From assembly GCF_014356525.2 (NCBI RefSeq), contig NC_052505.1, positions 17,776,885 through 17,840,884 of the forward strand: DNA of 64,000 bases, read 5' to 3'. Source of the stretch: Nilaparvata lugens (Eukaryota > Arthropoda > Insecta > Hemiptera > Delphacidae). Shown in pieces: positions 1 to 10,769 of this stretch. A program made the position numbers and the translations under genes. Position 1 is the first letter of the stretch, and the number at the start of each line of letters is the position of its first letter. The notes under the pieces are model-generated. The model made no database searches. It had not been told where the DNA came from and was given only the letters and a program-made list of their open reading frames with translations.

Positions 1-435
1 ATATTTTAAAATATGTATGAATTTTCATCGTCTACTAATATTAAGTATGTAGTGTCATACAAAAATCACCGTCTGTTACAACTGGTACCTCGTGTGTTGC
101 ACCAATTCACTTCTATGTATTTCTACAACGGACGTCAAAAAGTAAGTTGCAACGGACGCAATTTCATGAGTTGATCAAATTTTTCTGATTGAGGTATTGA
201 ATTCAGTTGACTCAATGACACCTTTATTATGTCTCCTCATCTGAGCTTAGACCTTCTAATCTTTTTCAAATGTATTTTTTTAAAAAAAGAGATGCTTCCC
301 ATGTTATTCAAATGGAGTTACTTTTACGCCTTAGGGAGTTTCAATCTTTTTTCGTCCCGAGGGCGAAAAAGTGGCACTGTAGTATTATGTTCCAGGGAGT
401 AAAGTAAGCACTTTGGACAGTAGGTGGAGGAAAAA
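1..435 (+). repeat. Dispersed repeat copy (family also at 20617-21360)
   Basis: This stretch aligns colinearly with 21009-21355. The shared landmarks are a 'cgtctactaatatt' block, 'gttgactcaatgac', 'ctgagcttagaccttct', 'gagatgcttcccatgtta' and 'gacagtaggtggagg'. The second copy also carries a GC-rich hairpin at its other end that lies outside this window here. No coding frame supports it. I infer an unclassified DNA-type interspersed repeat, truncated by the window edge. Confidence 0.6.
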
Positions 436-464
436 TTATTTCAATACTTGAGATCTGATATTTT

Positions 465-645
465 CTTGATTGATCAAATTTCCACATTGTTGGAAGAAGA
501 TCTGACAGCGGTGCGGTGCTAGAAGAGGGTATATGCATTGGCGGATGATAGACAAGGATGGCAACATCAAAATGTTACTACTAATAGTAAAAGTTAAAGT
601 AATAGTTATAGTTGTAGTAACTATAACGTGAATCTCACTACATAT
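465..645 (+). mobile_element. Truncated TA-flanked MITE, right part
   Basis: The right terminus reads as a diverged form of the family end, 'cattataacgtggacctcacta'-like, here 'aactataacgtgaatctcac'. The internal 'gatgatagacaaggatggca' motif also occurs in the complete copy at 1411-1625. The left end is missing or too diverged to see. The element is non-coding. Confidence 0.5.
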
Positions 646-912
646 TTAGCTATATTTTTCTTATTGTCAACAAATTAAAAAGTCATTCTATTATTCTGTT
701 GTTCTATGTGTTCAATTCGTATCAATCTGTTGGTTTATTCAATGAACTTCCTTATTATTGAATCACAGAATCATTTATTTATTATCAAAAGATGTACAAA
801 TATTATTAATACAATCTCGTGAGAAAGTCACAGATGTATAGTGTGTATATAGTTGTTATATATATATAATTTTATATATATACAGTTGTTATAAATGAAT
901 CATCAGTCTTTC

Positions 913-1000
913 TATAGTGATGTCCACGCTATAATGGCAGTGAAGAAAGATAGGAGAAAAATGTTGCCAAGTCTCTTCATTTTGCAACTGAGTGTACACA
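913..1000 (+). mobile_element. TA-flanked MITE, left end fragment
   Basis: It begins 'tatagtgatgtccacgctat' and continues 'aatggcagtgaagaaagata', which matches the left terminus of the complete copy. Homology fades within about 90 bases and no matching right end is nearby. Confidence 0.55.
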
Positions 1001-1408
1001 GCTGTTACTAAATTTATCTCATTAAATTTTATCTAAAAATAATTATCATTTCCTCAATAAAATAATCAATTTAATGTCAAATTAATCAAGAAAATATATT
1101 TTTTCATAATTTGATTCAAAAATTTGCTTCCATAACTGAGATCAGATTTTTATTTTCATACGAACCTGAAATGGCGGCTAGTTTAAAAAGCTGTGATACA
1201 CCAATCTGAATTTCAAAACAACAGAAATTAAGTTATTTGGTAGGTATTCTATTCCAATTTCTTTCAAAAATTATAGAAGAATATAAATGATTGTTGAAAT
1301 AAGTAATTTTATTGGAAATAATTCTGAAATAAACTTTCAATTATTATTTATACCGGTACAAGTGGGTCTGACCTAAACGTGTAGGCTAACTGAAGCATGG
1401 ATAATGTC

Positions 1409-1627
1409 TATAGTGTGGTCCACTTTATAATGGCAGTGGATAAAGATAGGAGAATAGCGATGCCGAATCTCTCCATTAATTAATCATATTTCTACACCGT
1501 CAAAAACATGATTGGCATCGTTGTGGACCTAGAAAAGTGTAGTACCACCGGCTTTGTCGAATGATAGACAAGGATAGCAAAACCAAAGTTGAAAAAATAC
1601 TGTCATTATAACGTGGACCTCACTATC
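1409..1627 (+). mobile_element. Near-complete TA-flanked MITE (~215 bp)
   Basis: Both ends are present as ~28-bp terminal inverted repeats. The left is 'tagtgtggtccactttataa...' and the right is its complement '...cattataacgtggacctcacta'. Across the window most copies are bordered by TA (for example 1975 and 5946), suggesting a Tc1/mariner-type target duplication; here the right TA has mutated. The interior has no ORF. At least nine partial relatives lie in this window, making this the most frequent MITE here. The superfamily is inferred from the TA flanks only. Confidence 0.7.
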
Positions 1628-1854
1628 GGATGGTTAGTTATCAACTTTAAAAATGTCAATTCAGGTATTTTAATTTGTGTTTCTCATACGGTGATGTCTA
1701 AAAATTATCTCATTGTTTCAAAAATACATTTTAAAATCAGTTATACGAATGTATACTAAAGTATTTTCATAGGATGAAAAAAAAATGGTGGTTGAGAATT
1801 GTTAGTCTACTTTTGTACAGTCACTGTCAAAAGTAAAAATAGAATATTCTGGCA

Positions 1855-1977
1855 AACTGACAACATTGCAAAGCTAGAGAGAGATAGCGCTATCTGTTTT
1901 GTTGTATGTTAGAAAAGGACAGCAATAGTATTGTCGATTGTCAACACTGCCATTATAACGTGGACCTCACTATAGGG
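1855..1977 (+). mobile_element. TA-flanked MITE, right half
   Basis: Internal landmarks 'gatagcgctatctg' and 'ggacagcaatag' precede a well-preserved right terminus, 'cattataacgtggacctcac', followed by TATA. The 5' half is replaced by unrelated sequence. Confidence 0.6.
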
Positions 1978-2279
1978 CCCGTTTTCCATATTACTGAACA
2001 CTCATCATTATATTTACTTCAAATCATCGTAGTTTCAAGAAAAAATTTTGCAATTGTAATGGAAGTCTTCTAATTCGTTTGGATTTGTATTTGGAGATTA
2101 ATCTATCTGATTAATGGCTAAGGAATGCTAACGGTTCGTGAAGGCAAACCCTTACATCCAAAGCATACATCTTCCACATCTACCCATATAACCATATACA
2201 TCTTACTCTAATCGTTGACATACTTAGTGAATTTGAAAGGAGAAAGCAATTTGAATCTGAATCTGAATCAGGCTAGTTC

Positions 2280-2645
2280 CCTCTTTTGACTCCTTTCACA
2301 ACTCTCATCTCACTGTTGCGCGCTCCCTCTCTCTCACTCTCTTTTCATCTCACAATTTCCTCCCACTGCTCATTTCACCAATTCAGTTTCTGCTCTACCA
2401 TTTCTGGCAATTAATTCGAAAATAATCGAGCTCAACTATGATAAAGACACGAAGCAGTCAACTATCATCTTCCCTAACCTCTTCTTCTATTTACTACTCT
2501 TCACCATCCTCCTCCTCCTCTTCATCTTTCTTCTCAGACTCTCATTCTTCTTCTACTTCTTTTTCTTATTCTCCTTCATCTTCTTCATATTATTCTTTTC
2601 TCTTCATATTCTCCACATTCTCAGCGTCATCTTCTCCTTCTTCTT
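2280..2645 (+). repeat. Pyrimidine-rich tract (CT/CTT)
   Basis: Nearly all bases on the plus strand are C or T in runs such as 'cctcctcctcctcttcat'. Open frames here only reflect low complexity (Ser/Phe-rich). The 3' part is one arm of the direct duplication described at 2474-3105. Confidence 0.85.
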
Positions 2646-3105
2646 GTTGAATGAAAAAGACTGAGAAATTGTCAATAAACCACTGATTTATTGATAATTA
2701 GGAAGACCGGTATCGGTTATTACACCATTGTCAATCTCTGATAAACTAAAACTGAATACAAGAGCAGCAGAATTTATACTAGTAGGCGAATACTGCTAAT
2801 GGTCGAGGGCATGAACGGCTACCAATGGCCCAGCTGGACAGTCTCCTCCCACTCAACGGTGTGACAGAATCCTCTTCTCCTATTTACTACTCTTCACCAT
2901 CCTCCTCCTCGATCCTCCTACTCCTCTTCATCTTTCTTCTCAGACTCTCATTCTTCTTCTACTCCTTTTTCTTATTCTCCTTCATCTCCTTCATTTTCTT
3001 CTTTTTTCTTCATATTCTCCACCTTCTCAGCGTCATCTTCTCCTTCTTCTTGTTGAATGAAAAAGACTGAGAAATTGTCAAAAAACCACTGATTTATTTT
3101 TCATT
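2474..3105 (+). repeat. Direct duplication of ~230 bp flanking a PLE-like tail
   Basis: About 190 bases of CT-rich DNA at 2476-2647 recur at 2872-3049 with small indels, including the shared 'ctattta-ctactcttcacc' and 'ctcagcgtcatcttctcc' blocks. Each copy is followed by the same start of a tail element ('gaatgaaaaagactgag'). The first copy is followed by the full ~220-bp tail, the second by only ~50 bp before the sequence diverges at about 3100. This is either a tandem duplication with a ~396-bp unit or an unusually long target duplication. Confidence 0.8.
2646..2868 (-). mobile_element. PLE-like terminal repeat (tail) copy
   Basis: In minus-strand orientation this reads from a 'gccattttgtcacaccgttg'-type start, through 'atcagagattgacaatgg' and 'taaccgaaaccggtc', to 'gacaatttctcagtcttttt'. 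The 'attgacaatggtgtaataaccgaaac' style of tail is typical of Penelope-like elements, and a PLE coding remnant lies upstream of a linked copy at 4.0 kb. It is non-coding. The assignment to a PLE pseudo-LTR is inference. Confidence 0.55.
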
Positions 3106-3310
3106 CGGTCGAATATGGTCGTCAATTGAATCCGTTTTCGTCAACTTAGTTGCCAATTATTGAATTAACAACTATCATAGTCACCAAAATTTGTCATGAA
3201 CAATGATTACATTGAGATTTTGAAAATTGAATAAACAAATGTCCACTAAATTAGTAATCCATTACAATAATCTCACCTTCAACAAATATCCACTAAAGTA
3301 GTTATTAATT
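3105..3310 (-). repeat. Fragment of TIR element (family at 28640-29355)
   Basis: It is the reverse complement of about 29080-29280. Shared blocks include 'attcggtcgaatatggtcgt', 'ttgccaattattgaatta' and 'aacaaatatccactaaa'. The terminal inverted repeat of the full element is not included. Confidence 0.65.
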
Positions 3311-3324
3311 ATAATAATCTTATT

Positions 3325-4043
3325 AAATGAAAAAGACTAAGAAATTATCAAAAGAACACAGATTTATTGATATTTAAATCAATATCATATTGTCTTATAC
3401 ACTAATATCATACTGGCTTATACACTGATTTACACTAAATGACGATAATGCTAGTTATTGAATGAAAAAGACTGGGAAATTGTCAAAAAACCACTGATTT
3501 ATTGATAATTAGAAAGACCGGTTCCGGTTATTACACCATTGTCAATCTCTGATAAACTAAAACTAAATACAAGAGCAGCAGAATTTATACTAGTAGGCGA
3601 GTACTGCTATTGGTCAAGGGCATGAACGCCTGCAATTGGCCAAACTAGACAGTCTCCTCCCACTCAACGGTGTGACAAAATGGCGGCTTAAGCAAAAGAA
3701 TCGTCATGATAACAAAATTATTTACTTTCAGTACAAAATAAGAACCAAGAAAACAAGTGTGAAAGATAATAAAACAAATATGTGAATGGAAAAACTATTG
3801 ACTAATGTATGCTTACAATTTTATGATAAAACTAAACTCGTAGTTTTTTTTTGTGTAGTTGAGAAGTTGATATTGTGGTAATTATTCATATTGAATGAAA
3901 AAGACTGAGAAATTGTCAAAAAACACTGATTTATTGATAATTAGAAAGACCGGTTTCGGTTATTACACCATTGTCAATCTCTGATAAACTGGTAAACTAT
4001 CAATAAATCAGTGGTTTTTGACAATTTCTCAGTCTTTTTCATA
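3325..4043 (-). mobile_element. Tandem PLE-like tails with intervening UTR segment
   Basis: Three tail segments lie head to tail on the minus strand: a short diverged one (3325-3457), a full one (3457-3690) and a terminal one (3893-4043). A ~200-bp spacer at 3690-3893 is also present next to the tail at 12965-13385, so the long unit is a genuine family feature. The 3968-4043 part folds back on the preceding segment because the 'ctgataaac ... gtttatcag'-like ends are inverted. Tandem terminal repeats are common in Penelope-like elements. Confidence 0.6.
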
Positions 4044-4046
4044 CAA

Positions 4047-4240
4047 TAAATTCGTAGTGTTGTATTGGTTGAAATAAATCTGGTCATTCAAACTATACTG
4101 GGAATTTTCCTTAATTACTCTTGTTATTTCTAAAGCCTCTAGAATATTCAAAGATCTGCCTTTGTTATTAACATGCAGAAACTCAACATTCTCCTCAACT
4201 GTGAACTTGTGATTATTTGTTATCAAATGTTCTTGTTTTT
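4047..4240 (-). pseudogene. PLE C-terminal (GIY-YIG region) coding remnant
   Basis: The minus-strand frame contains 'HLITNNHKFT', 'VEFLHVNNKGRSLNILEALE' and, near the end, 'LNDQ'. This order (an H-L-x(5)-H segment, then ILH...KGR-LN-LE-LEI, then LNDQ) is what I expect at the C-terminus of Penelope-like reverse transcriptases, beyond the GIY-YIG nuclease motif. The glutamate-rich start of the open frame (4240-4283) is translated microsatellite and not part of the protein. The frame runs into the PLE-like tail at 4043, the expected 3' context. The RT and nuclease catalytic parts are absent, so this is a 5'-truncated relic. Confidence 0.55.
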
Positions 4241-4330
4241 CTTCTTCTTCTTCTAACTCTTCTTCTCCTTCTTCTTCTTCCACTTCTTCTCCTTCTACTT
4301 CTTCTTCTTCTTCTACTTCTTCTTCGTCTT
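4236..4330 (+). repeat. (CTT)n microsatellite
   Basis: Interrupted CTT repeats directly abut the 5' side of the PLE remnant. Further pyrimidine runs follow at 4340-4640 and 4800-5015, with no supported gene among them. Confidence 0.85.
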
Positions 4331-5044
4331 CAAGTTCTCAATAATCTCCTTTCTCTCAACGTTCACCCCCTTTAACTGCTCCTTCACGTCTCCACGCCTT
4401 TCTCTCCCTATTCTCATCCATCTCCCACTTTCCATCTTCCTCCTCCACACCATCATCTCTCATCTCACTCATCTCTAAATAGCTAACAAAGACTGTTCAA
4501 ATCGTTATATTGCCTTCATTTGCCTTCTGGTTCTCCATTTTCAATCAACTTCTTTGTCACTCACTTAACAAAGCATTCCACTCTCGCCGCCTCTTCTTCT
4601 TCTCCTTCTTCTTCTTCTTCTTTTCCTTCTTCTTCTCCTCTCACAAGTCGCTCCTCGCTTCACTCCGGTAATCAACTTATCAAAACCAATTACCGTTGCA
4701 TAGTCGCCCAATAATTGAGTCATTCATTCAGAATGGTACACTCTGACTCAAATTGATTGTAGCTGCTAGACGAATAAACTTTACTTGCTAACTACCATTC
4801 CTCATCCTCACTCTTCTTCTCCTTCTTCTTCCTCTTCCTCCTCTTCTATCCTCTCTTTCCATTCCCTCCCCTCAATCTAGCCCATGACTTGCTACTCAAA
4901 CCACTCCAATCTGTTCTTTCCTCATGATACTATTTTTTGTTCTTCTTGTTCTCTCCTCTATTTTTTTTATAATCTTCTTACTCTATCACTCTCTCTCTCT
5001 CTCTCTCTCTATTAATTTTCTGTTTTTTTTTCTCTTAAATCTTG
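4331..5044 (+). other. Pyrimidine-rich DNA without a gene
   Basis: CT-rich sequence is interspersed with short unique pieces and a (CT)n run near 4988-5010. The 64-residue open frame at 4520-4714 is mostly serine from TCT/TCC codons and has no recognisable domain. Confidence 0.7.
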
Positions 5045-5407
5045 ATACTAATTAAAAGTTTTACAATATTTTCATTTTCAAATAAATCAGTTGAATTAAT
5101 GAAATTAACGTTTTGGTAGAGAGTTAGTGGGGAGGATATTTTTAATATTCTTTCCAAAGAATGGACATTGATATGTCCAAAGCTCCGCCAATTTATGTAG
5201 ATGCATAACAATATAATTATTATCTATAGTTATTATATTACAAATTTCTTTTTTATATCATATACAGTTCAATAATTATTTTCTTAGTCTATATTATGTA
5301 AATTCATCTATAATTTTGCTGTATTGTAAGCTATTGTATATAAGTGTACAAGCCAGTATATATTGTAATCTACATAAATAAAGTAATCAATCAATCAATC
5401 AATCAAT
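5045..5407 (+). mobile_element. Non-LTR retroelement 3' tail ending in (AATC)n
   Basis: About 360 bp match colinearly with 26890-27258, and ~300 bp match 37028-37331. Shared blocks include 'gtggggaggatatttttaat', 'gaatggacattgatatg', 'gtatataagtgta' and 'gtaatctacataaataaa'. All copies end in an AATC microsatellite. 5'-variable, 3'-fixed copies with a short-repeat tail are typical of truncated LINE or SINE insertions. No RT frame is linked to it. Confidence 0.75.
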
Positions 5408-5505
5408 CTCTCACTTCCTATTCCCATCCCTATCTCTATCCTTATCCCTATCCCTATCCCTATCCCTATCCCCATCTCTATCCCTATCCCAATCCCTAGT
5501 CTAGG
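5408..5505 (+). repeat. (CCCTAT)n-like minisatellite
   Basis: Degenerate hexamers of the form 'tatccc' follow immediately after the (AATC)n tail. The unit is not the insect telomere repeat (TTAGG), so a telomeric origin is unlikely. Confidence 0.8.
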
Positions 5506-5866
5506 CCGCTATTTTCTTCCAAAAGCATAATTTCATTACAAAAAATAATTTTCCCTACAACTGCACGTAAAAAAAGAATTCACATACTCAATTCTCCTCG
5601 TAAAACAGATTATTTCTGAGGAGAATCTACTTTTTCGCTCGCTAACCATCTGCACATGCGCATTAGATTTTCTTTATGCTCGCTAATCAGCTGATGATAA
5701 GCAGCTCGCCAAAAGTAGGTCAGATCTTAACCTAAAAAGTCGGTAATCGTACCAGTTCTGCACTATGCAGCCATGATGGATATCCGTAAAGACGAATTAT
5801 CATTAACTCAAAATTTTCATGTTTGAGATAAAGTATTTCGTCGAAATTAGTTGAATTTCTACATTG

Positions 5867-5947
5867 TTGATAAACGATGTGGCAACATCGCAATGCGTGA
5901 AAGAGATAGCGCCATCTGCTTTCATTATAACGTGGACCTCACTATAT
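5867..5947 (+). mobile_element. TA-flanked MITE, right end
   Basis: 'gatagcgccatctg' precedes 'cattataacgtggacctcac' and TATA, matching the right ~80 bases of the family. Confidence 0.6.
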
Positions 5948-6537
5948 CAAATATTTTTCATGATTGCATTCTGTTGCTTGCATAATGATACAGTATCACA
6001 AAGTATTACACTGACTCGTATCAATATCGCTGCCAACGCCATCTAGCAAGTCAAAACACAACTACATTAAGCTTTTCTCTACTCATTTTTCCGTAAGTGT
6101 AACCATTATTAAGGTATTTAAACTAATTTGTCGAATTTTTCATCAACTTTTGCAATCAATAAAGATTCTCTGGTAGGAAAGGAACATCTAGTATCAATTT
6201 AAATGTCATATGTGTTGAATTTATCACTCATAACTGACAATTAGTTACCTAACTCTCGCCAGAGTTTTGTGGAAACGTCTATATAGAAAAGAGGTCTAGT
6301 CTTTCCTTGATATTGCTTGAACAATAAAAATCATCTAATTTTTGGAGAATCAATGTGAATAAGGTCTCTTTGGGGAACTCTCACTTTGATTCAGGTATAT
6401 TATTAATTGATTCGGTCTGTCGTTGTTGTTCGACATCGACATTCGACACGACCCGTTCAATGACTGTTAAGCTACGTATCTACGTTTTCACTATGTAGGT
6501 GAGTGTAATGACTGTTAAGCTACGTTTACACTATGTT

Positions 6538-7030
6538 GCTCATTTACGGCGAAACGCGGCAATAGATTTTCATGAAATTTGACAGGTATGTTCCTTTTTA
6601 AATTGCGCGTCAACGTATATACAAGGTTTTTGGAAATTTTTCATTTCAAGGAAAATATAAAAGGAAAAAGGAGCCTCCTTCATACGCCAATATTAGAGTA
6701 AAAATCAGACTGTAGAATTATTCATCATAAATCAGCTGCTGTCTAGTGGACTATAATACTACCCGTTCAAAAACATCGAACATCTTGAAAATTGTATCTT
6801 TCCATCAACGTTGTAGACAGTTGCAGCCAGACTCTAGATAACAGCGCTCACACTCACATTCCGGGACGACACGTCACGGTACGATATAGGACAGAAAGCT
6901 CTATGTTTATTTAGGATTTTCTCTAGACATTTTTAATTGATAAATTATTTATTAATTTTTGAGAAAAGATAACAACTGGTCAATGTAACTCACTGAGTGC
7001 GAGGTCAACTGTTCACAGAACAACAGTATT
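6538..7030 (+). mobile_element. Helitron-like family A copy (diverged)
   Basis: It starts in the conserved 'cggcgaaacgcgg' segment and includes 'atttgacaggtatgttcc', 'gtatatacaaggtttttgg' and 'aggagcctccttcatacg'. It ends in 'gcgaggtcaactgttcacag'. The usual 5' motif ('gaccgagcgaagtgaggtc') is absent, replaced by two short repeats of 'gactgttaagctacgt'. The single unit at about 6767-6825 ('cgaacatcttgaaaa...') is the one found in three tandem copies at 51102-51316. It has no ORF. Confidence 0.65.
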
Positions 7031-7039
7031 CAATAGATA

Positions 7040-7430
7040 GGGTTTCAGACAGAGTTGAAAAAGTGTTAAAATTACTTCAAGTGACAGGAAAAGTTGGAAA
7101 CAAAGAATCATTCACAATCGATTTAAATTTCCGACAGTATCCAAGTAGTGACCAACTAAAACCAAAGGGAACTTGAGATGAGAAGAGGATGGAAGCCTTC
7201 TTCCAATCCTCATTGCTAAAACTATCATTACTTTCAATTACTTCAAATAGCAAACAAAGTATCAATTCCAGGGGCCCACAATCAACTTCAATCTCCCACA
7301 GTATCCAACTACTCACTAAGTAAAACTCCTAACACCCAATCTATATTCCTGATACAGCCTCTGCGACATCTTTCCTTCAATTTTCATTCAACCTTATCCT
7401 CTTACCACATCCTTCCTCAATCTTCTACTC
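7040..7430. other. Unassigned DNA, two imperfect ~165-bp repeats
   Basis: The motif 'acaatcgatttaaatttccgacagtatccaa' near 7110 recurs in altered form near 7270 ('acaatcaacttcaatctcccacagtatccaa'). I see no supported gene. The minus-strand 79-residue frame across it matches nothing I recognise. Confidence 0.4.
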
Positions 7431-7431
7431 G

Positions 7432-7530
7432 GCAGCAACGAGCAGTAGGCACAATGGAGTGGCCTCAGCAACGAGCAGTAGACGCATAGAGTGGCCTATG
7501 CAACGCAACGAGTGAGTAGCACAGTGGAGT
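7432..7530 (+). repeat. Short minisatellite, ~33-bp unit, ~3 copies
   Basis: The unit 'cagcaacgagcagtaggc' plus 'acaatggagtggcct' occurs about three times with substitutions. It is flanked by a pyrimidine-rich region to 7740. Confidence 0.6.
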
Positions 7531-8024
7531 AGTCCTTTGTCCTAGACGTGACTTGTGCTCAGAATTAGTTCTTCTCTCGGCCTGAATATGGTGTTGATTA
7601 TTCCTATTTCGGTGTCGGAGTGGTATTACTTTCGCAGCTGAGACCCACTCACTCACTCTCTCTTACTCTATCCCACTCACTTCCTCACTCTCTCTTCCTC
7701 AACCTTCTGTCTCCCTCCCACGGTCATCTACATCCCTTCGCCTCTGGAATATCAAGATATTCGGTCCAATTTGATCCCCCATAAGCTGATAATGAAGTCA
7801 TTCTCTCAGAAATTCATGTATCCGTTTAGTTTTTCATCAGCTCTGTGATGAGGAGGCGTCGTATGGATGGATATTACTACTGTTATGTCATTACGGTACT
7901 GAAAATAAAAATGAAAATGAACTTCATTCTGCCTTTGAATAATATTGATGATTACTTAATGGTGATTGAGATGTGCTGCTTATTCGATATTCAGAGTTCC
8001 AGTTTGATAAAGTACTTGAGTTGT

Positions 8025-8277
8025 TTCACAGGGTGATGCCCATTTGAGCTTCAGGCTTGTGCTTGGATGGTGAGGCGGATGATAATAAGAGATGAATGAA
8101 CCTACAGTTTTAGGTGGTTCTCGAACCACTGGGAAGTGATGTTACAGCTCATGGACATTCAGAGGAGTTGGCTCAAGCGGCGGTCACCCATCCAACGGGA
8201 GTAGCAGGCGCACGATTCTTAACTTATCCAAGCGATAGATTACCAGCGCGGCCACTGAGTGAATCGCTCCCCATTTA
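8025..8277 (-). mobile_element. 5S-rRNA-headed SINE
   Basis: On the minus strand the head carries two 5S internal-promoter-like blocks in the right order and spacing: 'aagttaagaatcgtgcg' (box A region) and, ~30 bases on, 'ttggatgggtgaccgc' (box C region). A unique body follows, then from about 8107 a tail ('catctcttattatcatcc' to 'gggcatcaccct') that is also the tail of the tRNA-headed SINE at 27705-27985. SINE3-type elements are known to have 5S heads; the assignment here is by eye. The copy is not a functional 5S gene, because the helices outside the promoter are lost. Confidence 0.6.
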
Positions 8278-8394
8278 GTTGACTAGTTACGTAATTATTA
8301 TGGGCATCAGAATACATGAGCATATTATGAATTGATTGGTTAAGAGAGGCTATGATTGAATGAAAATCGAGTTAGCAAACAATGTTTTACGTTT

Positions 8395-8644
8395 TTTACT
8401 ATTGCTTTCCGAAAAAAATTAAGGTACCCCAATTTCCAAATTTCTATACGTTTCAAGGTCCCCTGAGCCCAAAAAAGTGGTTTTTACTTTCCTTGCCCTA
8501 TTACCATAGGTAAGGAAAGTATTTCTTTCCGAAAAAAATTAAAGTACCCCGATTTCTGAATTTCTATACGTTTCAAGGTCTCCAGAGTCCAAAAAACTGG
8601 TTTTTGGGTATTGGTCTGTATGTGTGTGTGTGTGTGTGTGTGTG

Positions 8645-8684
<40 letters not shown>

Positions 8685-8685
8685 T

Positions 8686-8727
<42 letters not shown>

Positions 8728-8790
8728 GTGTGTGTGTGTGGTGTGTGGTGTGTGTGTGTGTGTGGTGTGTGTGTGTGTGTGTGTGTGTGG

Positions 8791-8840
<50 letters not shown>

Positions 8841-9667
8841 TTGTGTGTGTGTGTGTTGTGTGTGTGTGTGTTGTGTGTGTGTGTGTGTGTGTGGTGTGTG
8901 TGTGTGTGGTGTTGTGTGTGTGTGTGTGTGTGTGTGTTGTGTGTGGTGTGTGTTGTGTGTGTGGTGTGTGTTGTGTGTGTGTGGTGTGTGTGTGTGTGTG
9001 TGAGTGTATGTGCGTCTGTGTAAACGATATCTCATCTTCCAATTAATGGAATGACTCAAGAATTGTAAGGAACTTAAGGTCCTTACAATATAAGGATCCG
9101 ACACGGACAATTTCGATCTAATGCGATTCAAGATGGCGGATGAAATGGTAAAAATGTTGTCAAAAACAGGGTTTTTCGTGATTTTCTCGAAAACGGCTCC
9201 AACGATTCTGATTGAATTCATACCTGAAATAGTCATTGATAAGCTCCATCAACTGCTTCAAGTCCCATATCTGTAAAAATTTCAGGTACTCCACCCCATC
9301 TATGCAAAGTTTGATTTCAGATTCCCAATTATCAGGCTTTAGATACAATTTAAACAAAAAATTTCAAGTAAAAAAGATTGAGCATGAAAATCTCTTCAAT
9401 TAATGTTCAGTAACATTTTCACCTCAAATTGAAAATAAGTTCGAAATTCGAGAAAATGTGATTATCCAATTATTGCAAACTGTTGATTCTATTAAATCAT
9501 TCACTATGAAGAGATAGCAAACTTCGTGTGTATCCAGCGTTATTGTCCTGTCACCAGGTGGCTTGGATCTTTGAATAGTAGACTTGAGATGCGCGTGAAC
9601 ACTAGCGTCAGGTGATAAATTTTCATAACGGCAAGGAAAGTTGTGTGAGTGCACCACACCAGATTTT
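8395..9667 (+). mobile_element. (TG)n-bearing Helentron-like element, copy 1
   Basis: It matches 17090-18168. From 8486 it opens with a 35-bp palindrome ('actttccttgccc' ... 'aggtaaggaaagt'). Next come a conserved ~80-bp block and a long TG repeat. The body then contains 'tcgaaaacggctccaacgat', and it ends 'gcaaggaaagttgtgtgagt' then 'gcaccacaccaga'. Bases 8395-8484 are a second, partial copy of the 5' block, so the insertion is partly duplicated. An internal microsatellite between conserved halves is a hallmark of DINE-1/Helentron-type elements; this classification is inference. None of its open frames is real. Confidence 0.6.
8618..9003 (+). repeat. (TG)n microsatellite, ~385 bp
   Basis: It is an almost uninterrupted TG repeat with sporadic TT or GG interruptions. 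Six-frame translations yield only Val-Cys or Thr-His strings. It lies at the same internal position as the shorter TG tract at 17220-17410. Confidence 0.98.
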
Positions 9668-9868
9668 TGATTCTGAAAATTAACATATTTGGGGATAATT
9701 TATAGATGATCGAGTTGAATTGAGAATTATATCTCTTATCAGTATGATACTTAGCAGTCTCTTACCTTATCTTATCAGTATAAATTAAACCTCTATTTCA
9801 ATCAGTTAATTCAACTTATTCCAAACTCAAACATGTATTTCAGACTTACTATGATTCCAACTCAACGA

Positions 9869-10262
9869 TCCTATTATATTAAGCGAGCAATTTCTGTATT
9901 TATATATCTGGTTCTTTTTATATCTGGTTATTTATGTTTAACGGATCTCGAAAACGGCTCTAATGATTTTCACGAAATTTGGAACATAGTAGATTTATGA
10001 TATAAAGATTGGATTGCACTAGGTCTCATCCTTGGGAAAACTCCCTGAACGACATTGAAAGAATAATTCATCCTTGGCTGAAACAGCTGTGGATATAGTA
10101 AAAAAGTGAGTGAGCGAGTGAGTATGTGAAAAATCAAAATATCGCATCCCCGAAATTCATAAAATGACATAAGCTGTGAAATATGGACACGATCATTTTA
10201 GAGAATTGTGTTCTGTTTATCGATGAATAAAAATAACGAGCGAAGCTCGGTGCCCCGATATT
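9869..10262 (+). mobile_element. Helitron-like family B copy
   Basis: It starts with TC in 'tcctattatattaagcgagc'. It passes through 'ggatctcgaaaacggctcta' and 'ctaggtctcatccttggga', and ends at 'aacgagcgaagctcggtgcc' then 'ccgatat'. The 'gagcgaagctc' hairpin near the 3' end and the TC start fit Helitrons, but I do not see a clean CTRR terminus. Related copies are at 53869-54305 and 59262-59952. It is non-autonomous, with no Rep/helicase coding. Confidence 0.6.
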
Positions 10263-10264
10263 AT

Positions 10265-10700
10265 ATTCTGAACCCAACATGAATGCAATCTGAAATTTAT
10301 TCCACACAATCAACATTATTTCAATTCCAGACCCAAGATAATTCCAATCTCTGATGTGTACTCAACCCAAAATAATTTAAATCTCATTTTTTTCCACACC
10401 CAACATGATCTCAATCTCAAATGTATTTCAGATTCAAAAAATTTCCAATCTCAAATTTATCCTATATTCAACATAACCCCAGACCTAAGAAATCTCTGAT
10501 ATCCTGTGTGTCCTGGACACAAAATAGTTTCAATCTCAAATGCATTCTCAACAGATGTCACATCCCAATCTCAAATATATTCCAGTTTCAGCATATTTCC
10601 ATTCCCAAATCTATCCCCAATTCAAAAAAAATTCAATCTCAAAAATGTATTCCAAACCCAATCTAATTCTAATACCAACTGTATCCAGATCCAACTTAGC
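10265..10700 (+). repeat. Degenerate minisatellite, ~35-45-bp unit
   Basis: About eleven diverged units centre on 'ccaatctcaaat-tattcc', joined by 'cccaacat/cccaaaat' spacers (for example near 10412, 10445, 10529, 10566 and 10630). The 81- and 87-residue open frames here (Ile/Pro/Asn-rich) are translated repeats. Confidence 0.7.
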
Positions 10701-10769
10701 TTGCTAGTTGATTATTGCGATGAGGAACGAGATGCAAACAGACAAATCACTACGATGACAGATGTATGA

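Noticed and set aside
1960..1980. 'ctcactataggg', matching the 3' half of the phage T7 promoter
   Set aside because: It is the conserved end of the TA-flanked MITE followed by GGG. Other copies lack the GGG, and the upstream half of the promoter is absent.
5408..5505. CCCTAT repeats as a telomere or interstitial telomere
   Set aside because: The unit differs from the insect TTAGG repeat, is degenerate, and follows a retroelement tail.
8484..9236. Long open frames of Thr-His, Val-Cys and related repeats on both strands
   Set aside because: They are six-frame translations of a (TG)n microsatellite with no codon structure; the same occurs at 17090-17509.
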